From Nautilus pompilius (Eukaryota > Mollusca > Cephalopoda > Nautilida > Nautilidae): a DNA stretch of 64,000 nucleotides. Where the stretch lies: positions 2,851,001 to 2,915,000 of the forward strand of contig JACATO010000308.1 of assembly GCA_018389105.1 (NCBI GenBank), read 5' to 3'. Within the stretch, counting starts at the first letter, position 1; the number at the start of each line of letters is the position of its first letter. The notes under the pieces were generated by a model. The model made no database searches. It was not told where the DNA came from and was given only the letters and a program-made list of their open reading frames with translations. Made by a program: the position numbers and the translations under genes. This document shows positions 14,601-24,977 of this stretch, one piece after another.

Positions 14601-17600
14601 CATTACACTGTATTGGTCAGTTTAAAACTATTCAGTTATAAAGTGAATTTTTAAACATTCCTATAAAAAGGGGGGACAGTTTATATTAGAATAGTTCATA
14701 TGTCCTTAATGTGTTACTGCCAACAATGATTCTCATAATGAAAGCAAGACTTCATTTATCTACATTTTAACAAATGAAATTTCAATAACAAAAAATTCCA
14801 ACAGCTAAACTACCGTAGCCAAATTGTGCACCACATTTCATACTGGAATTATTTGCTGAACATTTCATAGAAACCTAAGGTAAAAGATCAAACTAACAAA
14901 ATGCCAAGCATTCAAAAAAAAACTTAAATTTTTATTTTCTCTATTTGAAGAGTCAAAAGGAGAAATATGTCAACTGTATTAATAATCTATATTTAATCAC
15001 ATTTATTTTATAGCATTTCATTAATTTGTTGCAAGTGCATAGTGACAAATTGTATTTGGTTTGGAACCTGAAATCTCTTGATACCAGTGTCGACAAAGAT
15101 CCATTTTGTTTTACTTAGATGCGTCTCTTCACTATAAAATCACAGGTATGATGTAGGACTTGCTTCAGCTATCACCTCATTGCATCTGACTGGCACTGAC
15201 TACTAAACTTGTAAACAGATTTTGAGATTCAACAGATATTTTCATTTTACTTGTGTTTTTTAATTGAAGGGAGGAACAAAATTTCCAGAGTTCCCTGCTC
15301 AGCTACCTAATAACAATATCACATTTACTTTTACCCGTCTCTGCATCAAAGTTTGTCATACAGCTAAAGTTAGCCCGCTGCCGAGGAGGCTGTTTTTCAG
15401 GAAAATATGAAGGCCAAGCTGAATGTAATAATTACTTTTAATGATTCTGCCAAAATCCTTTAAAAAGTAAAAATCAAATACTGCAGTTCCTGCATTTATT
15501 TGAGAGTAAAAGCAAGACTGTCCGCCAATCAGCTTGTGTGTATAGCGGGGTATAAAGAACGCAGAGAGGTCTAAAAAATCCTCTTTGTTCTGCCGTAGCA
15601 AACTTTCTGACAGTTGAATGGCAGCAGGAGAATAAGTCAAAAGGTGAGCGGAAAAGCACAAAACCGATAACGTAGTGCAAGAATGGGGGGGGGAGTACAT
15701 GAAAGACGTCTTTCTTAATGAATGAAAAAGTACACTAGGCGCACGCCACGTGATACCTGTCAATCGATCCAGAACACACGCCCCGCTGACCACCTCTTTA
15801 CCATCGGCATTTTTTGATTTTACCAGACTTTTCACCTCCATATGGTTCAGCAAACATCCTCCCAACCGAACTGCTGTTATGGCTAATGCGAGATTCATCC
15901 TTGCATCGTCGTGTTGGCCTGAAAGGAGTTAACTGCCATCAGAAAAACTTTGGCATTGCATGACCAGTGCACAAAGACAAGACAAAGAAGCTGCAGAGAT
16001 TTCATTTATTTTTAAAATAACCGTATTTATAGTTCATATTTTCAAATATGACTGTTCATTGGCAGTTAATTAGGAAAATTCTTTTAATCATATCAGCCAG
16101 CGGTTTATCCTTTTGTGTTTGGCAAAAATCAGAGGGGACAATGATAAAAAAAACACAGAAATAACTATTAATGCAAAAAATTTTATGACAAACAAATTTA
16201 ATTTTTACATTCATCAAACATTTCTATTCTCTGCTTTGGCAGAAGGCTGAGTACCGCTACAGTGAGAGAAGTTAGTTACCAAAATGTGTTAAAGATCAGG
16301 TGATGCTAAAAAAAGTATTTATCTCAATAAAAACCTCCATAACTTCTACTAAACATAAGATGTTATCTGCCTTACACAATTCTTAACCATACTTATTTTT
16401 CTTTTATAATGTCAAGGGGTTTGCTTGTTTCTAATTAGAAACTGTTTTGAATCCACAACATGTACAAAAATTGCAGAATTAGGGATATGAATTTTAATTG
16501 ACAGTCAACAGGTAAGTGCACAGTTTACTTAAAATAATATCAAGCCATACAGCAGTGTATAAAGAACACCTAGAGCTCCCTGGAAGTACATCTGACCCAG
16601 ACACTTTTCATAGTCACCTGTCCTTTACCTGCACGTGTTGCTGTTTGTATACATTTCAAATGTTACTTTGACAAAGCGAATAAAATGTACAAAACCACTC
16701 TTTAAAGGGAGCCACTAGTTCTTTTAAAAGTACAAATTAAAATCATTTTTTTCCACTGCTAGAAAGCGTGCGAAAAGATAGACAAATCTAGTTAAACCAA
16801 CTTAAAATCACGTCTAATATAATCTAAGTCAGCTACAGACTCAAGAATCTAAAATGCTGCCACCAACTTTGTTAATTTTTCAAATTATCAATGAATAAAA
16901 ACGTGTTCGGGATGCATCTTTTAAAAAAGTGTTGACTGTTTTGCTGAATTTCTATTTCACGTGAAGTGACCACTCAATGGCAATTTTGATACCTTGGGTT
17001 CCCACACATGGGGAGAAAATATTCAAAAGTGCATGCAGTTAGCTTTTAGTAAAAGTATCACCAATGATTCAGCATTTTTTCCCCTCTGCTTTATTTAATA
17101 CTGTGTACTACATCCATAGTTTTTTTTATTTTAATTCCTGTTTCCTTACTTAGTAGGTTAAAAAATATTTTATATTAACAATCAATTAAGAATTTTCTTT
17201 TTTTCATTGAAGAAAAATGTCTTGTAGCTAGTAAAGATAACAATAATAATAATTTGCAGAAAGAATAACATTTTCAAAACTTTAGAAATATCAGACATTA
17301 CTTACTTCAGATTTATGCAAAACTACAATATTCTGAATCAAAATAAGCACCATTTTCAATGGACAGTTTTATCACTTTTCTACAATAACAATAAGCAAGC
17401 ACCACATACATTTTACCTACCATCATAGTACACAAGAGCACCAACCAATTTATCTTTTTTCAACATAGGAAATAATTCTAAAGCTCTACTTTTAGACAAG
17501 AAGTAGCTTGATTTCAAGTTCTCTCCACCTGCAACAATGTCATACATCTTGATCCCAAGCCAATAGTAAGGTACTTGCCACCATCTAAAATTAAACATAG

Positions 17601-20600
17601 ATAGATTTTAAAAATAAAGACTATCTAAGCAGTAGGAAAAAAACTTTCACAATTCAAACTTTTCCACATACACACTTCCTCCTATTTTAGTATGTCTTGT
17701 TAGTGATGTTCATTCAGAAATATGCCTACTGCAGAGAAAGTATTTCTAACACAAACTATTTACATCTAAGGGTTGTTTATATCGTGAGGATGAACTGTAC
17801 TATCTGTGACAACTGGTCCTCTCTCGAAGCTGTAGACTGGTACAAGTGTTAACATCTACACTCCAAAAATCCTCCACATTTATAGTGTTTTTTTAATAGT
17901 TTGCTTATAATTATATAAAATATATTTACCTGTATACTGGCAACATGATTGGGAAAGAGTAGGCAAGATGTGGAGCTATTTTTAATAGGTTTGCCCGCTC
18001 AGCCAAGGCTTCTTTCACCATTCGATACTTGTATCATAAACAAAAGCATAAAAAAGAAAACAACAACAAAAATAAACATTTAAAATTATTTTAATGAAAT
18101 AAAACACCTAAAATACACTAAAATTGTTTAAGGAATTTGTCAATTAAGCCCTATTATTTTTTTAATAATTAAGGCCATTTAAAAATTGCAATAATTTCAC
18201 TGGTGATAGACTTTATTTGCGGTAAGCTATTGTTCTCTTTAGATGTAGAATGTGTTTAAATAACAAAAAAATCCAAGAAACTTTAAAGTTGGTACACTGT
18301 ATTCACTGTATATAGTCAGAACAATACATCATTTAATACTAAATATAATGTTGTTGCTGCTGTTATGTTGCACGCCAGCCTTAACAACAAGGATACTAGA
18401 GAAGCATAGTGCCCTGGTTACCTGCTAGACAGCCCTGCCCACCCTGCACCACGAGGCGGCCAGCCCATCCAACTTCAGCAAAAGAAACCCCCACAAGTCT
18501 TAATTTTAGATGTGGGAGGAATGAAGAAAATTAAGAAATCACGCCAGAAGGTTACACCAAATCATCTGACCAAGAATCAAATACAGGCCCTTAGCCCTGA
18601 CAGTCCAGAAGACTGACTACTGGGACACCAGCTACCCTATATTATTAACTGTTAAATTCTCTATGCTGTTGATGACACAGATTCCCTAAAGAACTGTTGA
18701 GAATGAAAGGGTTAAAATTTAAAATATCTTTGTCATTTTAACTAAAAAGATAATAATATAAAAAGTAAATAATCCTGTGTATTCAGTAGCTATTTAAATC
18801 AAGTCCAGGAAAAATAAAAACTAATTAAAGACTTCATGTTTTGCAGGTAAGGAAAACGTCCAAACTTATATGTAATACAGTTCCACACAAACTATTAAAG
18901 AGCATTTCAATAATGTGTGTTTCTCAGTGAATGTCACACTGGAGGGTGGCTGCACCATAAAATGGTAATGTTACACAAGCAGGAAAAAAGTCAAAGTATT
19001 CTTAGTATCAAATCCTTTATTTGAAATTCCAGCTCCTTAATCTTATTTATTACCTTTTATTTTTTAAAAAAATTGTTTATTAAGATTGACAGAGAATCCA
19101 AAAGTTAAAAATTTAAGTTTATCCCCTTTTAATCATTATATTTTTTTTGCTTTCCCATTTGCCAGCCTTTTCTTTTTTGTTAAATTTAATTTGCACATTT
19201 GGGCAAGTTTGTCCACCAGAGAACTCAACAATTTTAGGTTACTTGTATTTCTCTACTGATTTAGTGAAATTATTTAAAGCAGATACTCCAACAAGCTATA
19301 CCAATATTTAATTGTTAGAGTAAAGAAATAAAAAATTTTAATCAGTCCAATAGAATATAATATAGCAGGGTACATAATGAAGAAGTTAGGGTATAATTAT
19401 TCCACCAATAATTCTGCATTAACATGTGAGATGTGCTTTAATGTCTATTAAATGTGTTAATTTTGGACATGGTAGTGAAATTTCTCCCTTTCTTCAAATC
19501 TACATGTCAACATCAACAAATAAGGCATCCATCAAAGGAAATCTCCTGATCTAAGTTTCACTGAACTAAGCAGAGAAGAACTGGGTGGGTAGTTAGCCAC
19601 ATGCCTACCACAAAAAGTCCCTCTGTATAATTCCTTAAGCACACAAAAATATGAAACCAGAAGTAATTTATTCAGATTTAAAAAAGAAGAAACAATGACA
19701 GGTAGCTACTAAAAATGCTAATAAAATGATAGAGATGCTGAATAAGAGTATTGGGTATAAAAGCAAAGAAATTATGGTTCCTCTTTATAAGGCTTTGATT
19801 TGACAGCATCTGAAATATATAGCACAGAACTCACAGAAAGATGTAGATAGTCTGGAACAGGTTTGGGTGATTTACTTAATGGTAAGAGATTATTTGAACT
19901 ATGTGAAAAGGCTATGAATGTTGAAGTTGCCAAGTTTTTTTATATTGTAGATTAAAAGGGAATTTAATAGAAATACTTTAAATAATTAAAGGGTATTTAA
20001 ACAAATTTTCACATTCATTACTAGCTCTGGTAGAAGAGGTCATCAAATCGAATTATTTAAATGGGAATAGATTAAATGTTCCTAAACTTTTGTTCAGTAG
20101 CGAGGCAGTTAATACATATAATGATCTTCCAAGTTGGGTTGTTAGATCTTGCTTCATAAATTTTTAGAGAAATGCACCTTATAATCAATCTGAGTTTATG
20201 CAGGCTATGTATAAGTCATAAATTTTACCTACTCTACTATACTAAGATTGTAATGTATCTTTTACCAAATCAGATTTTAGTTACTAAATGAAGCAATGGA
20301 TTACAATTAGTCAAATAAACCCAGAATTGGAGTGTAATAATACACATCTATACTAAGACATTACTAAATAAAGCAAACAGGATTAAAATAAAAGATGTCA
20401 ATAAACAGCTAAGAGATTTGAACTAAATATCATGACTGACAGAGCTGGAAAATCTAGTGTCAGATTCTCTTTGTTGTATGAGACATACATACTTACCTGT
20501 TCTAGATCGAGATTAAATATGGCTTTCTGAAGGTAGCGGACACCCCCATGTATTAACTTGGTACTTCTGCTACTGGTGCCTGAGCCAAAGTCAAACTTCT

Positions 20601-22465
20601 CAACCAGAGCTGTTTTCAAACCTAAAATATCAACAACCAACAGAAAAATAATCTGAGATTTTTAAACATTACATACTTTACTGCCATAAAAACATACATA
20701 TTAGTAAAAGAATGAGCTCAAAAAAACTTTTTTTCTTGCTACTTAATTCAGAAATGCATTTGTTGTGTTATTCTTGCTTTTAAATATCTAATACAACATT
20801 TTAAAAAATATTAAAATCTTTGTGTGAGTACCATTAAATTTTCTTTGAACAGGAGCTCAATTAAGCTTGTTTTGTGAATTCTCCCTCATAGTCACACACA
20901 CACAACAGTGTGCAGTCTTCATCTTTCAAGCAAAAAGAACAAGTCTATAGAAATGTAAATCAGCTTCAAACAAACATTTCGATACAGCATTTGTTCAATC
21001 AATGATAAAAATATGACAATAAAACAAGCTCATAAATGAAAATTACCTCGACTCACAGTATCGAGAGCTACACCGGTCCCAGTTGCTCCACCACCAATCA
21101 CCAAGACATCAAAGTTTTCTTGTTTTAATGTCTCCAGTAGATGGTCGCGAGAGGGCAGAGACGAAGGAGCAACCTTCTGCTGTGTCCCAGCACTGACCAC
21201 ATTCCCAACAGGCTGAAGAGCATAAACCAGAGAAAATGGAAATGAGGCTAAAACATGCAACAAACTTTTTCAGTTGACAGACAACTCAAAACTAAAACAA
21301 TCAGGTTGAAAGAACAAAAAAAAATTTTTTTAAAAATCCCAATCCAACAGGATTTTCAAAAATTTCAAGCTGTCATTAAATTGTTGATTTTCAAGATTAG
21401 TAATACTAAATGAATGTTCTGGAATAACAAACACTTCTTATATTAAATAAATTCTTTTATACCATAATTTGCAAAATAGCTATTTGTGGTTACTAGAATA
21501 AACCTATTAAAAATTCCAAACATACAGATAGACTCACTCTCATCCCAGTGCCATTAAAGAGAAAGTTAATTTTTCTTTTTGTATCTTTTTCTTATCAAGA
21601 CACAGCTTCTCTAAAACAGTACTAATCTAAATGCACTTCTACACATGATTTTTAAAATATATATTTGACAACAATACCAATGTCCAGTCTTAAATAGTCA
21701 AATTAAGATAAAGCAGTATCATTCATTCATCACAGATTAGAAATATTCTAATGTAGCAGTGTAGTCTATTATCACAAAAGTGTATGTTAAAAATTTTAAC
21801 CAAGGAGAAGCATTAAAAAATTTTAAAATAAATTCTAATAATTCATTCTTTGTTCAGGCACAGATTTTATCAAGATTTTAAAAAATTCTATTGTCATAAA
21901 CCATTACACGGAACTGAACCATAAAGGCAAGTGAACTAGTATGCATGGGCAGTGAAGTAATGTACTGACCTGTAACCAAGTGAGATATAGTCATAGTCTG
22001 GGCTATGGATGGCTCAGTTCCTAACAATGTACTATATTTGGTGACTAATTAGGTGTCATTCTTCTAGCTTATAAACAGTACCAGCTCACTGCTAGTGATG
22101 ATTTTATCTAGGTCACTTAATTTCCATCCACTTGTAATCAGAAAAGTTTGAGAGGGTTCTTTAGTTAGGGTGACAGAAGTCTACACGCATCAGACACATT
22201 CATACTGGTCCCTTTTCCTGTCCAGTCAGTATTTCAGATCTTAGCGATAACCTGGCTCACCAACCAGGGGTATGACACAAACAACGAACAAATGCTTACT
22301 GTTCTCTGTGCACTAAACAGACTTTAACAAAGCTCATAGGGATTTATAATGTACCTCCATTTTTGATTTGCCTGTGGCGTTTAAATATGTGCAAGCTGAA
22401 AGCACTACACCAGTGCCCACTGCCAACCCAACATACACCAATCTTCTTCTGAAATAAAATCTCAT
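1043..22465 (-). CDS. GPD2: Mitochondrial glycerol-3-phosphate dehydrogenase (FAD-dependent), 14 coding exons, C-terminus off window
   Basis: The enzyme oxidises sn-glycerol 3-phosphate to dihydroxyacetone phosphate on the outer face of the inner mitochondrial membrane and passes electrons through FAD to ubiquinone (known for the family). Fourteen exons with GT/AG borders join in phase into 652 residues. The N-terminus is a basic-hydrophobic presequence ([17 protein letters not shown]). The FAD dinucleotide-binding motif GGGATG lies near residues 77-82, followed by the family hallmark [18 protein letters not shown], then INATGP, then the C-terminal DAO domain, then one EF-hand loop at 635-646. 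Vertebrate GPD2 is about 727 residues, so the second EF-hand and tail lie left of position 1. No exon is broken. The 5' end is incomplete: an acceptor-like site just upstream of the ATG implies a separate 5' untranslated exon to the right. Introns carry many transposons. Identification is very secure. Confidence 0.95.
3464..3622 (-). CDS. GPD2: GPD2 exon, residues 538-590
   Basis: Encodes [20 protein letters not shown] and the following helices of the C-terminal DAO domain, ending KKKQK. Phase 0 on both sides. Confidence 0.93.
4260..4391 (-). CDS. GPD2: GPD2 exon, residues 494-537
   Basis: Encodes [20 protein letters not shown] and [10 protein letters not shown], ending PYIEAE. Both borders fall between codons. 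Confidence 0.93.
4767..5432. mobile_element. Non-autonomous DNA transposon with 22-bp inverted ends and a TTAA-like target site
   Basis: The 22-base sequence CCCCTCACGAGCCAGGTAGT+CA at 4771-4792 recurs as its exact reverse complement at 5407-5428. TTAA stands at the left border (4763-4766) and TTAT at the right (5433-5436). TTAA duplication is the mark of piggyBac-type transposition. The 666-bp interior has no recognisable transposase, so this is probably a MITE-like copy moved by a piggyBac-family enzyme. It sits in the GPD2 intron between 4391 and 5656. Confidence 0.7.
5656..5834 (-). CDS. GPD2: GPD2 exon, residues 434-493
   Basis: Encodes [20 protein letters not shown], a conserved C-terminal DAO-domain helix, then [19 protein letters not shown]. 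It ends on a codon border. Confidence 0.94.
6405..7035 (-). pseudogene. Decayed pogo-family transposase C-terminus with end repeats
   Basis: Reading the minus strand from about 7030 with one frame slip gives NAMDGT followed by [12 protein letters not shown], then [17 protein letters not shown] and a stop near 6845. The order CGISNA-DG-ED, then an acidic DF-GF tail, matches the end of pogo/Tigger transposases as I remember them. Beyond it, GTATTATACAC at 6412-6422 and CGTATTATACA at 6460-6470 look like remnants of the terminal repeats. Stops and frameshifts make it dead. Confidence 0.5.
8900..9190 (+). pseudogene. Fragment of a piggyBac-like transposase
   Basis: With stops and frame slips the plus strand reads [20 protein letters not shown], then [17 protein letters not shown]. 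The pattern of a hydrophobic helix followed by ETNRYA-Q and a W-x(n)-E/KMKAF block matches the start of the piggyBac DDE domain (family knowledge). No catalytic part is visible. The flanking 7.1-8.9 kb contains nothing I can name. Confidence 0.4.
10238..10372 (-). CDS. GPD2: GPD2 exon, residues 389-433
   Basis: Encodes [20 protein letters not shown] and then [17 protein letters not shown]. The acceptor is the AG at 10374-10373; only this choice keeps frame. Confidence 0.93.
11248..11355 (-). CDS. GPD2: GPD2 exon, residues 353-388
   Basis: Encodes [19 protein letters not shown] and a helix [11 protein letters not shown], typical of the family. It lies just left of the intronic Tc1 copy. Confidence 0.93.
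11664..11693. repeat. (GT)n microsatellite
   Basis: About 15 GT units directly next to the TA at which the minus-strand Tc1 copy is inserted. Confidence 0.95.
11695..13225 (-). mobile_element. Tc1-type transposon, copy 1 (minus orientation)
   Basis: Both ends carry GCATCTCAAAAAAATTAG-type or GATGCACCTG-type termini flanked by TA (11693-11694 and 13226-13227). The roughly 220-base inverted repeats hold a second inner copy of the end motif (ATCTCAAAATATTAGAATAT at 11880-11899). The length of 1,531 bp is normal for Tc1 elements. The interior encodes a dead transposase. It lies in a GPD2 intron. Confidence 0.95.
11977..12949 (-). pseudogene. Tc1 transposase, broken (copy 1)
   Basis: The protein starts [13 protein letters not shown] at 12949, carries the paired N-terminal helix-turn-helix domains, then the DDE domain ([16 protein letters not shown]). 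It has at least two in-frame stops: one after IHG, where copy 2 has Lys, and one after NWTVAQ, which copy 2 shares. A 33-base deletion within [14 protein letters not shown] removes the segment that holds the catalytic Glu in copy 2 (NPIENLWG). A frameshift follows near PNNTD. It cannot make active enzyme. Confidence 0.93.
13775..13860 (-). CDS. GPD2: GPD2 exon, residues 324-352
   Basis: Encodes [19 protein letters not shown] followed by FKVTLAG. It joins in phase to a TTDT motif in the next exon. Confidence 0.93.
14251..14395 (-). CDS. GPD2: GPD2 exon, residues 276-323
   Basis: Encodes [16 protein letters not shown], the second FAD-contact motif (NATGP), followed by [13 protein letters not shown]. 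In phase on both sides. Confidence 0.94.
15757..15918 (-). CDS. GPD2: GPD2 exon, residues 222-275
   Basis: Encodes [18 protein letters not shown] and a variable [11 protein letters not shown] loop. The CAG acceptor and GT donor keep phase with both neighbours. Confidence 0.93.
17421..17584 (-). CDS. GPD2: GPD2 exon, residues 167-221
   Basis: Encodes [20 protein letters not shown] and then a helix ending ALVYYDG. A second possible donor lies seven bases downstream, but only the donor after 17421 keeps frame with the next exon (GQHDDARMN). Confidence 0.93.
17930..18027 (-). CDS. GPD2: GPD2 exon, residues 135-166
   Basis: Encodes [20 protein letters not shown] and continues to a membrane-facing hydrophobic stretch. 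It ends two bases into an Arg codon that the next exon completes. Confidence 0.93.
18361..18645 (-). repeat. tRNA-derived SINE-like element
   Basis: On the minus strand a head reading GTGTCCCAGTAGTCAGTC, then GTATTTGATTCTTGG, resembles the A and B boxes of a tRNA promoter. A body with CCTCCCACATCTAAAAT follows; similar blocks occur in copies at 46.3, 49.2, 54.7, 55.7, 58.2 and 63.6 kb. Confidence 0.55.
19735..20175 (+). pseudogene. 3' end of a CR1/jockey-like LINE reverse transcriptase
   Basis: With stops and slips the plus strand reads [15 protein letters not shown], then [10 protein letters not shown], then [14 protein letters not shown], then [18 protein letters not shown] and FINF. This order ([38 protein letters not shown]) is the familiar C-terminal part of CR1/jockey-type reverse transcriptase ORFs. 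The upstream 18.65-19.73 kb shows no further coding similarity. Confidence 0.7.
20497..20621 (-). CDS. GPD2: GPD2 exon, residues 93-134
   Basis: Encodes [20 protein letters not shown] and then [14 protein letters not shown], the most conserved block of FAD-dependent glycerol-3-phosphate dehydrogenases. The donor is GTAAGT. Confidence 0.95.
21047..21212 (-). CDS. GPD2: GPD2 exon, residues 38-92, FAD-binding motif
   Basis: Bounded by a CAG acceptor and a GT donor. It encodes [18 protein letters not shown], the Rossmann glycine motif that binds the FAD ADP moiety. It ends one base into a codon. Confidence 0.95.
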
Positions 22466-22483
22466 GATGGTCCTTTAAAGTAT
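22355..22483 (-). CDS. GPD2: GPD2 first coding exon (start codon and presequence)
   Basis: The ATG is at 22465-22463, and 37 codons run to a GT donor after 22355. A TTTCAG acceptor lies before 22483, so the 18 bases 22466-22483 would be 5' untranslated. The encoded N-terminus is rich in Arg and hydrophobic residues, as expected for mitochondrial import. Confidence 0.85.
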
Positions 22484-23423
22484 CTGAAACATAAAATTAA
22501 AGCAGTCTGACTGAAATTGTAAATAGCATCAGTGACAATATATGAAACACACCTGAATTAACAGATCTATACTCCTAATATTTTAGCTGGTAGAAGTTTT
22601 AGAAAACAAAGTTTATTTCCAGGAAATTGTGCAGAAACCTGACTGAATGAACCACTAGACCACAGGAGCCTTATTTAAGCCCTGATGTGGGTTTTTTTCT
22701 TTTATTTCCTCACCTCGCCTGCTCAACCATAGCTACCACTCTGCAAATAAAATTACCTTGGTAGTTGCTGTCTGCAGGAAACCCATGCTGATAGACTGGC
22801 ACAGAAGAGCAAGAAGTAACCATGACTGAACTATTGACTGGAATTGCATCATTCTTAATTCATCTTTGTAGAAATTTTATATGAAATAAATTCACTTTTA
22901 TAATTACTGCTAATACAATTTTTCAGGTATGAGAAAAAACAAAATTCAGGAAAAGTTTAGCTTCTAAGGTATTTGCTTCATTTGCCAAATAATAACAGAA
23001 TAATAATAATAATACTTAAAATAAGCAAAAGCTTTCCACTACTGCCACTCATATACTTAACATTCAACTAAAGTATAAATTTAAATAGCATTCACTTAGT
23101 CAACAAGTTCAACATTATGAAGTGAAAATTTACATGGAACAAAATATCACAATACTGACCCAGAAACATAAAACTCACTTTCTTTTGTTGATAGTAGTGG
23201 AGTCAAACCAAAAAGTACATTATAATACTGACCGAGATGCCAATCAAGGCTTGAAATACTGCCTGACTGAAACTGTTTATACTGAATTCACAGCTGATGG
23301 TATACAGAGACAGCAGTCCTCTATTATTGATCAACTTTTTGTTCCATGGTTATATTATCAATAATTATCTTTAAAAACTCTTCTCTTTCAGACATTTTCT
23401 AAAATACCTTCTCCACCAATGTA

Positions 23424-24977
23424 CAAGTGCATCTCAGAAAATTAGAATATCATGGAAGAGTTCAATATTTTTTCTCAGAAAGTGAAAATTGTATATATTC
23501 TAGACTCATTACCTGTAAACTAAAATGTTTCAAGCATTTTTTAATTTTAATTTTGATAATTACAGCCTACAGCTTAAAAAAATAGAAAAAATGTATCTCA
23601 AATTATTAGAATATTCCATTTCAAGTTTGAGTGAATCACTATTTATGCAGTATAAATACCATGAATCTCTCAGTCTGGTTCAGTACACCACAATCATGGG
23701 GAAGACTGCTGACTTGACAGTTGTCCAGAAGACATTCATCGACACCCTCCACAAGGAGGGTAAGCCACAGGTTATTGCTGAAAGGGCTGGCTGTTCGCAG
23801 AATGCTGTATCAAAGCATATTCATGGAAAGTTGACTGGAAGGGAAAAGTGTGATGGGAAAAAGTGCACAAGCAAGAGGGATGACTGCAGCCTTGAGATGA
23901 TTGTCAAGCAAAGCCGATTCAAGAACTTGGGGGAACTTCACAAGGAATGGATTGATGCTGGAGTCAGTGCATCAAGAGCCACCACACACAGATGTGTCCA
24001 GGAAATGGGCTACAAGTGTCGTATTCCTAGTGTCAAGCCACTCCTGAACCAGAGACAAAGTCAGAAGCGTCTTACCTGGGCTAAGGAGAAAAAGAACTGG
24101 ACCGTTGCTCAGTAGTCCAAAGTCCTCTTTTCAGATGAAAGCAAATTTTGCATTTCATTTGGAAATCAAGGTCCCACAGTCTGGAGGAAGAGTGGAGAGG
24201 CACAGAATCCATGTTGCTTGAAGTCCAGTGTGAAATTTCCATGGTCAGTGATGATTTGGGGTGCCATGTCATTTGCTGGTGTTGGTCCACTGTGTTTTAT
24301 CAAGTCCAAAGTCAACACAGCTGTCTACCAGGAGATTTTAGAGCACTTCATGCTTCTGTTTGCTGACAAGCTTTATGGAGCTGCTGATTTCCTTTTCCAG
24401 CAGGACTTGGCACCTGCCCACAGTGCCAAAACTACTAGTAACTGGTTTGCTGACCATGGTATTACTGTGCTTGATTGGCCAGCCAACTCACTTGACCTGA
24501 ACCCCATAGAGAATCTATGGGGTATTGTCAAGAGGAAGATGAGAGACACCAGACCCAACAATACAGATAAGCTGAAGGCCGCTATCAAAGCAACCTGGAC
24601 TTCCATAACACCTCAGCAGTGCCACAGGCTGATCGCCTCCATGCCACACCGCACTGATGCAGTGATTCATGCAAAACGAGCCCTGACCAAGTATTGAGTG
24701 CATAAATGAACATACTTTTCAGAAGTTCGACATTTCTATATTATAAATCTTTTCTTTTTTTATTGATCTTATGAAATATTCTAATATTTTGAGATGGTGG
24801 ATTTTTGATTTTCATGAGCTGTAAGCCATAATCATCAAAATTAAAACAAAAAAGGCTTGAAATATTTCACTTTATGTGTAATGAATCTAGAATATATATG
24901 AAAGTTTCACTGTTTGAATTAAATTATGGAAAAAAATGAACTCTTCTATGATATTCTAATTTTTTCAGATGCACCTG
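23424..24977 (+). mobile_element. Tc1-type transposon, copy 2 (plus orientation)
   Basis: The element is 1,554 bp with terminal CAAGTGCATCTCAGAAAATT and GATGCACCTG, flanked by TA (23422-23423 and 24978-24979). The inverted repeats are about 220 bases, each with an outer and an inner end motif (inner left near 23590, inner right near 24777-24795), an IR/DR arrangement. It lies right of the first GPD2 coding exon, probably in the 5' untranslated intron. It belongs to the same family as copy 1 but in opposite orientation about 12 kb away. Confidence 0.95.
23696..24697 (+). pseudogene. Tc1 transposase, open except for one TAG (copy 2)
   Basis: The frame from [13 protein letters not shown] runs 333 codons to the natural stop after ALTKY, with a single internal TAG at 24113-24115 (codon 140). 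N-terminal helix-turn-helix motifs are followed by the basic linker HGKLTGREK, and then the DDE triad: [14 protein letters not shown], and NPIENLWG 34 residues after the second Asp (DD34E). The expected residue at the stop is Trp ([16 protein letters not shown] in relatives, from memory), so TGG to TAG is the likely change. The same TAG is in copy 1. Confidence 0.93.
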
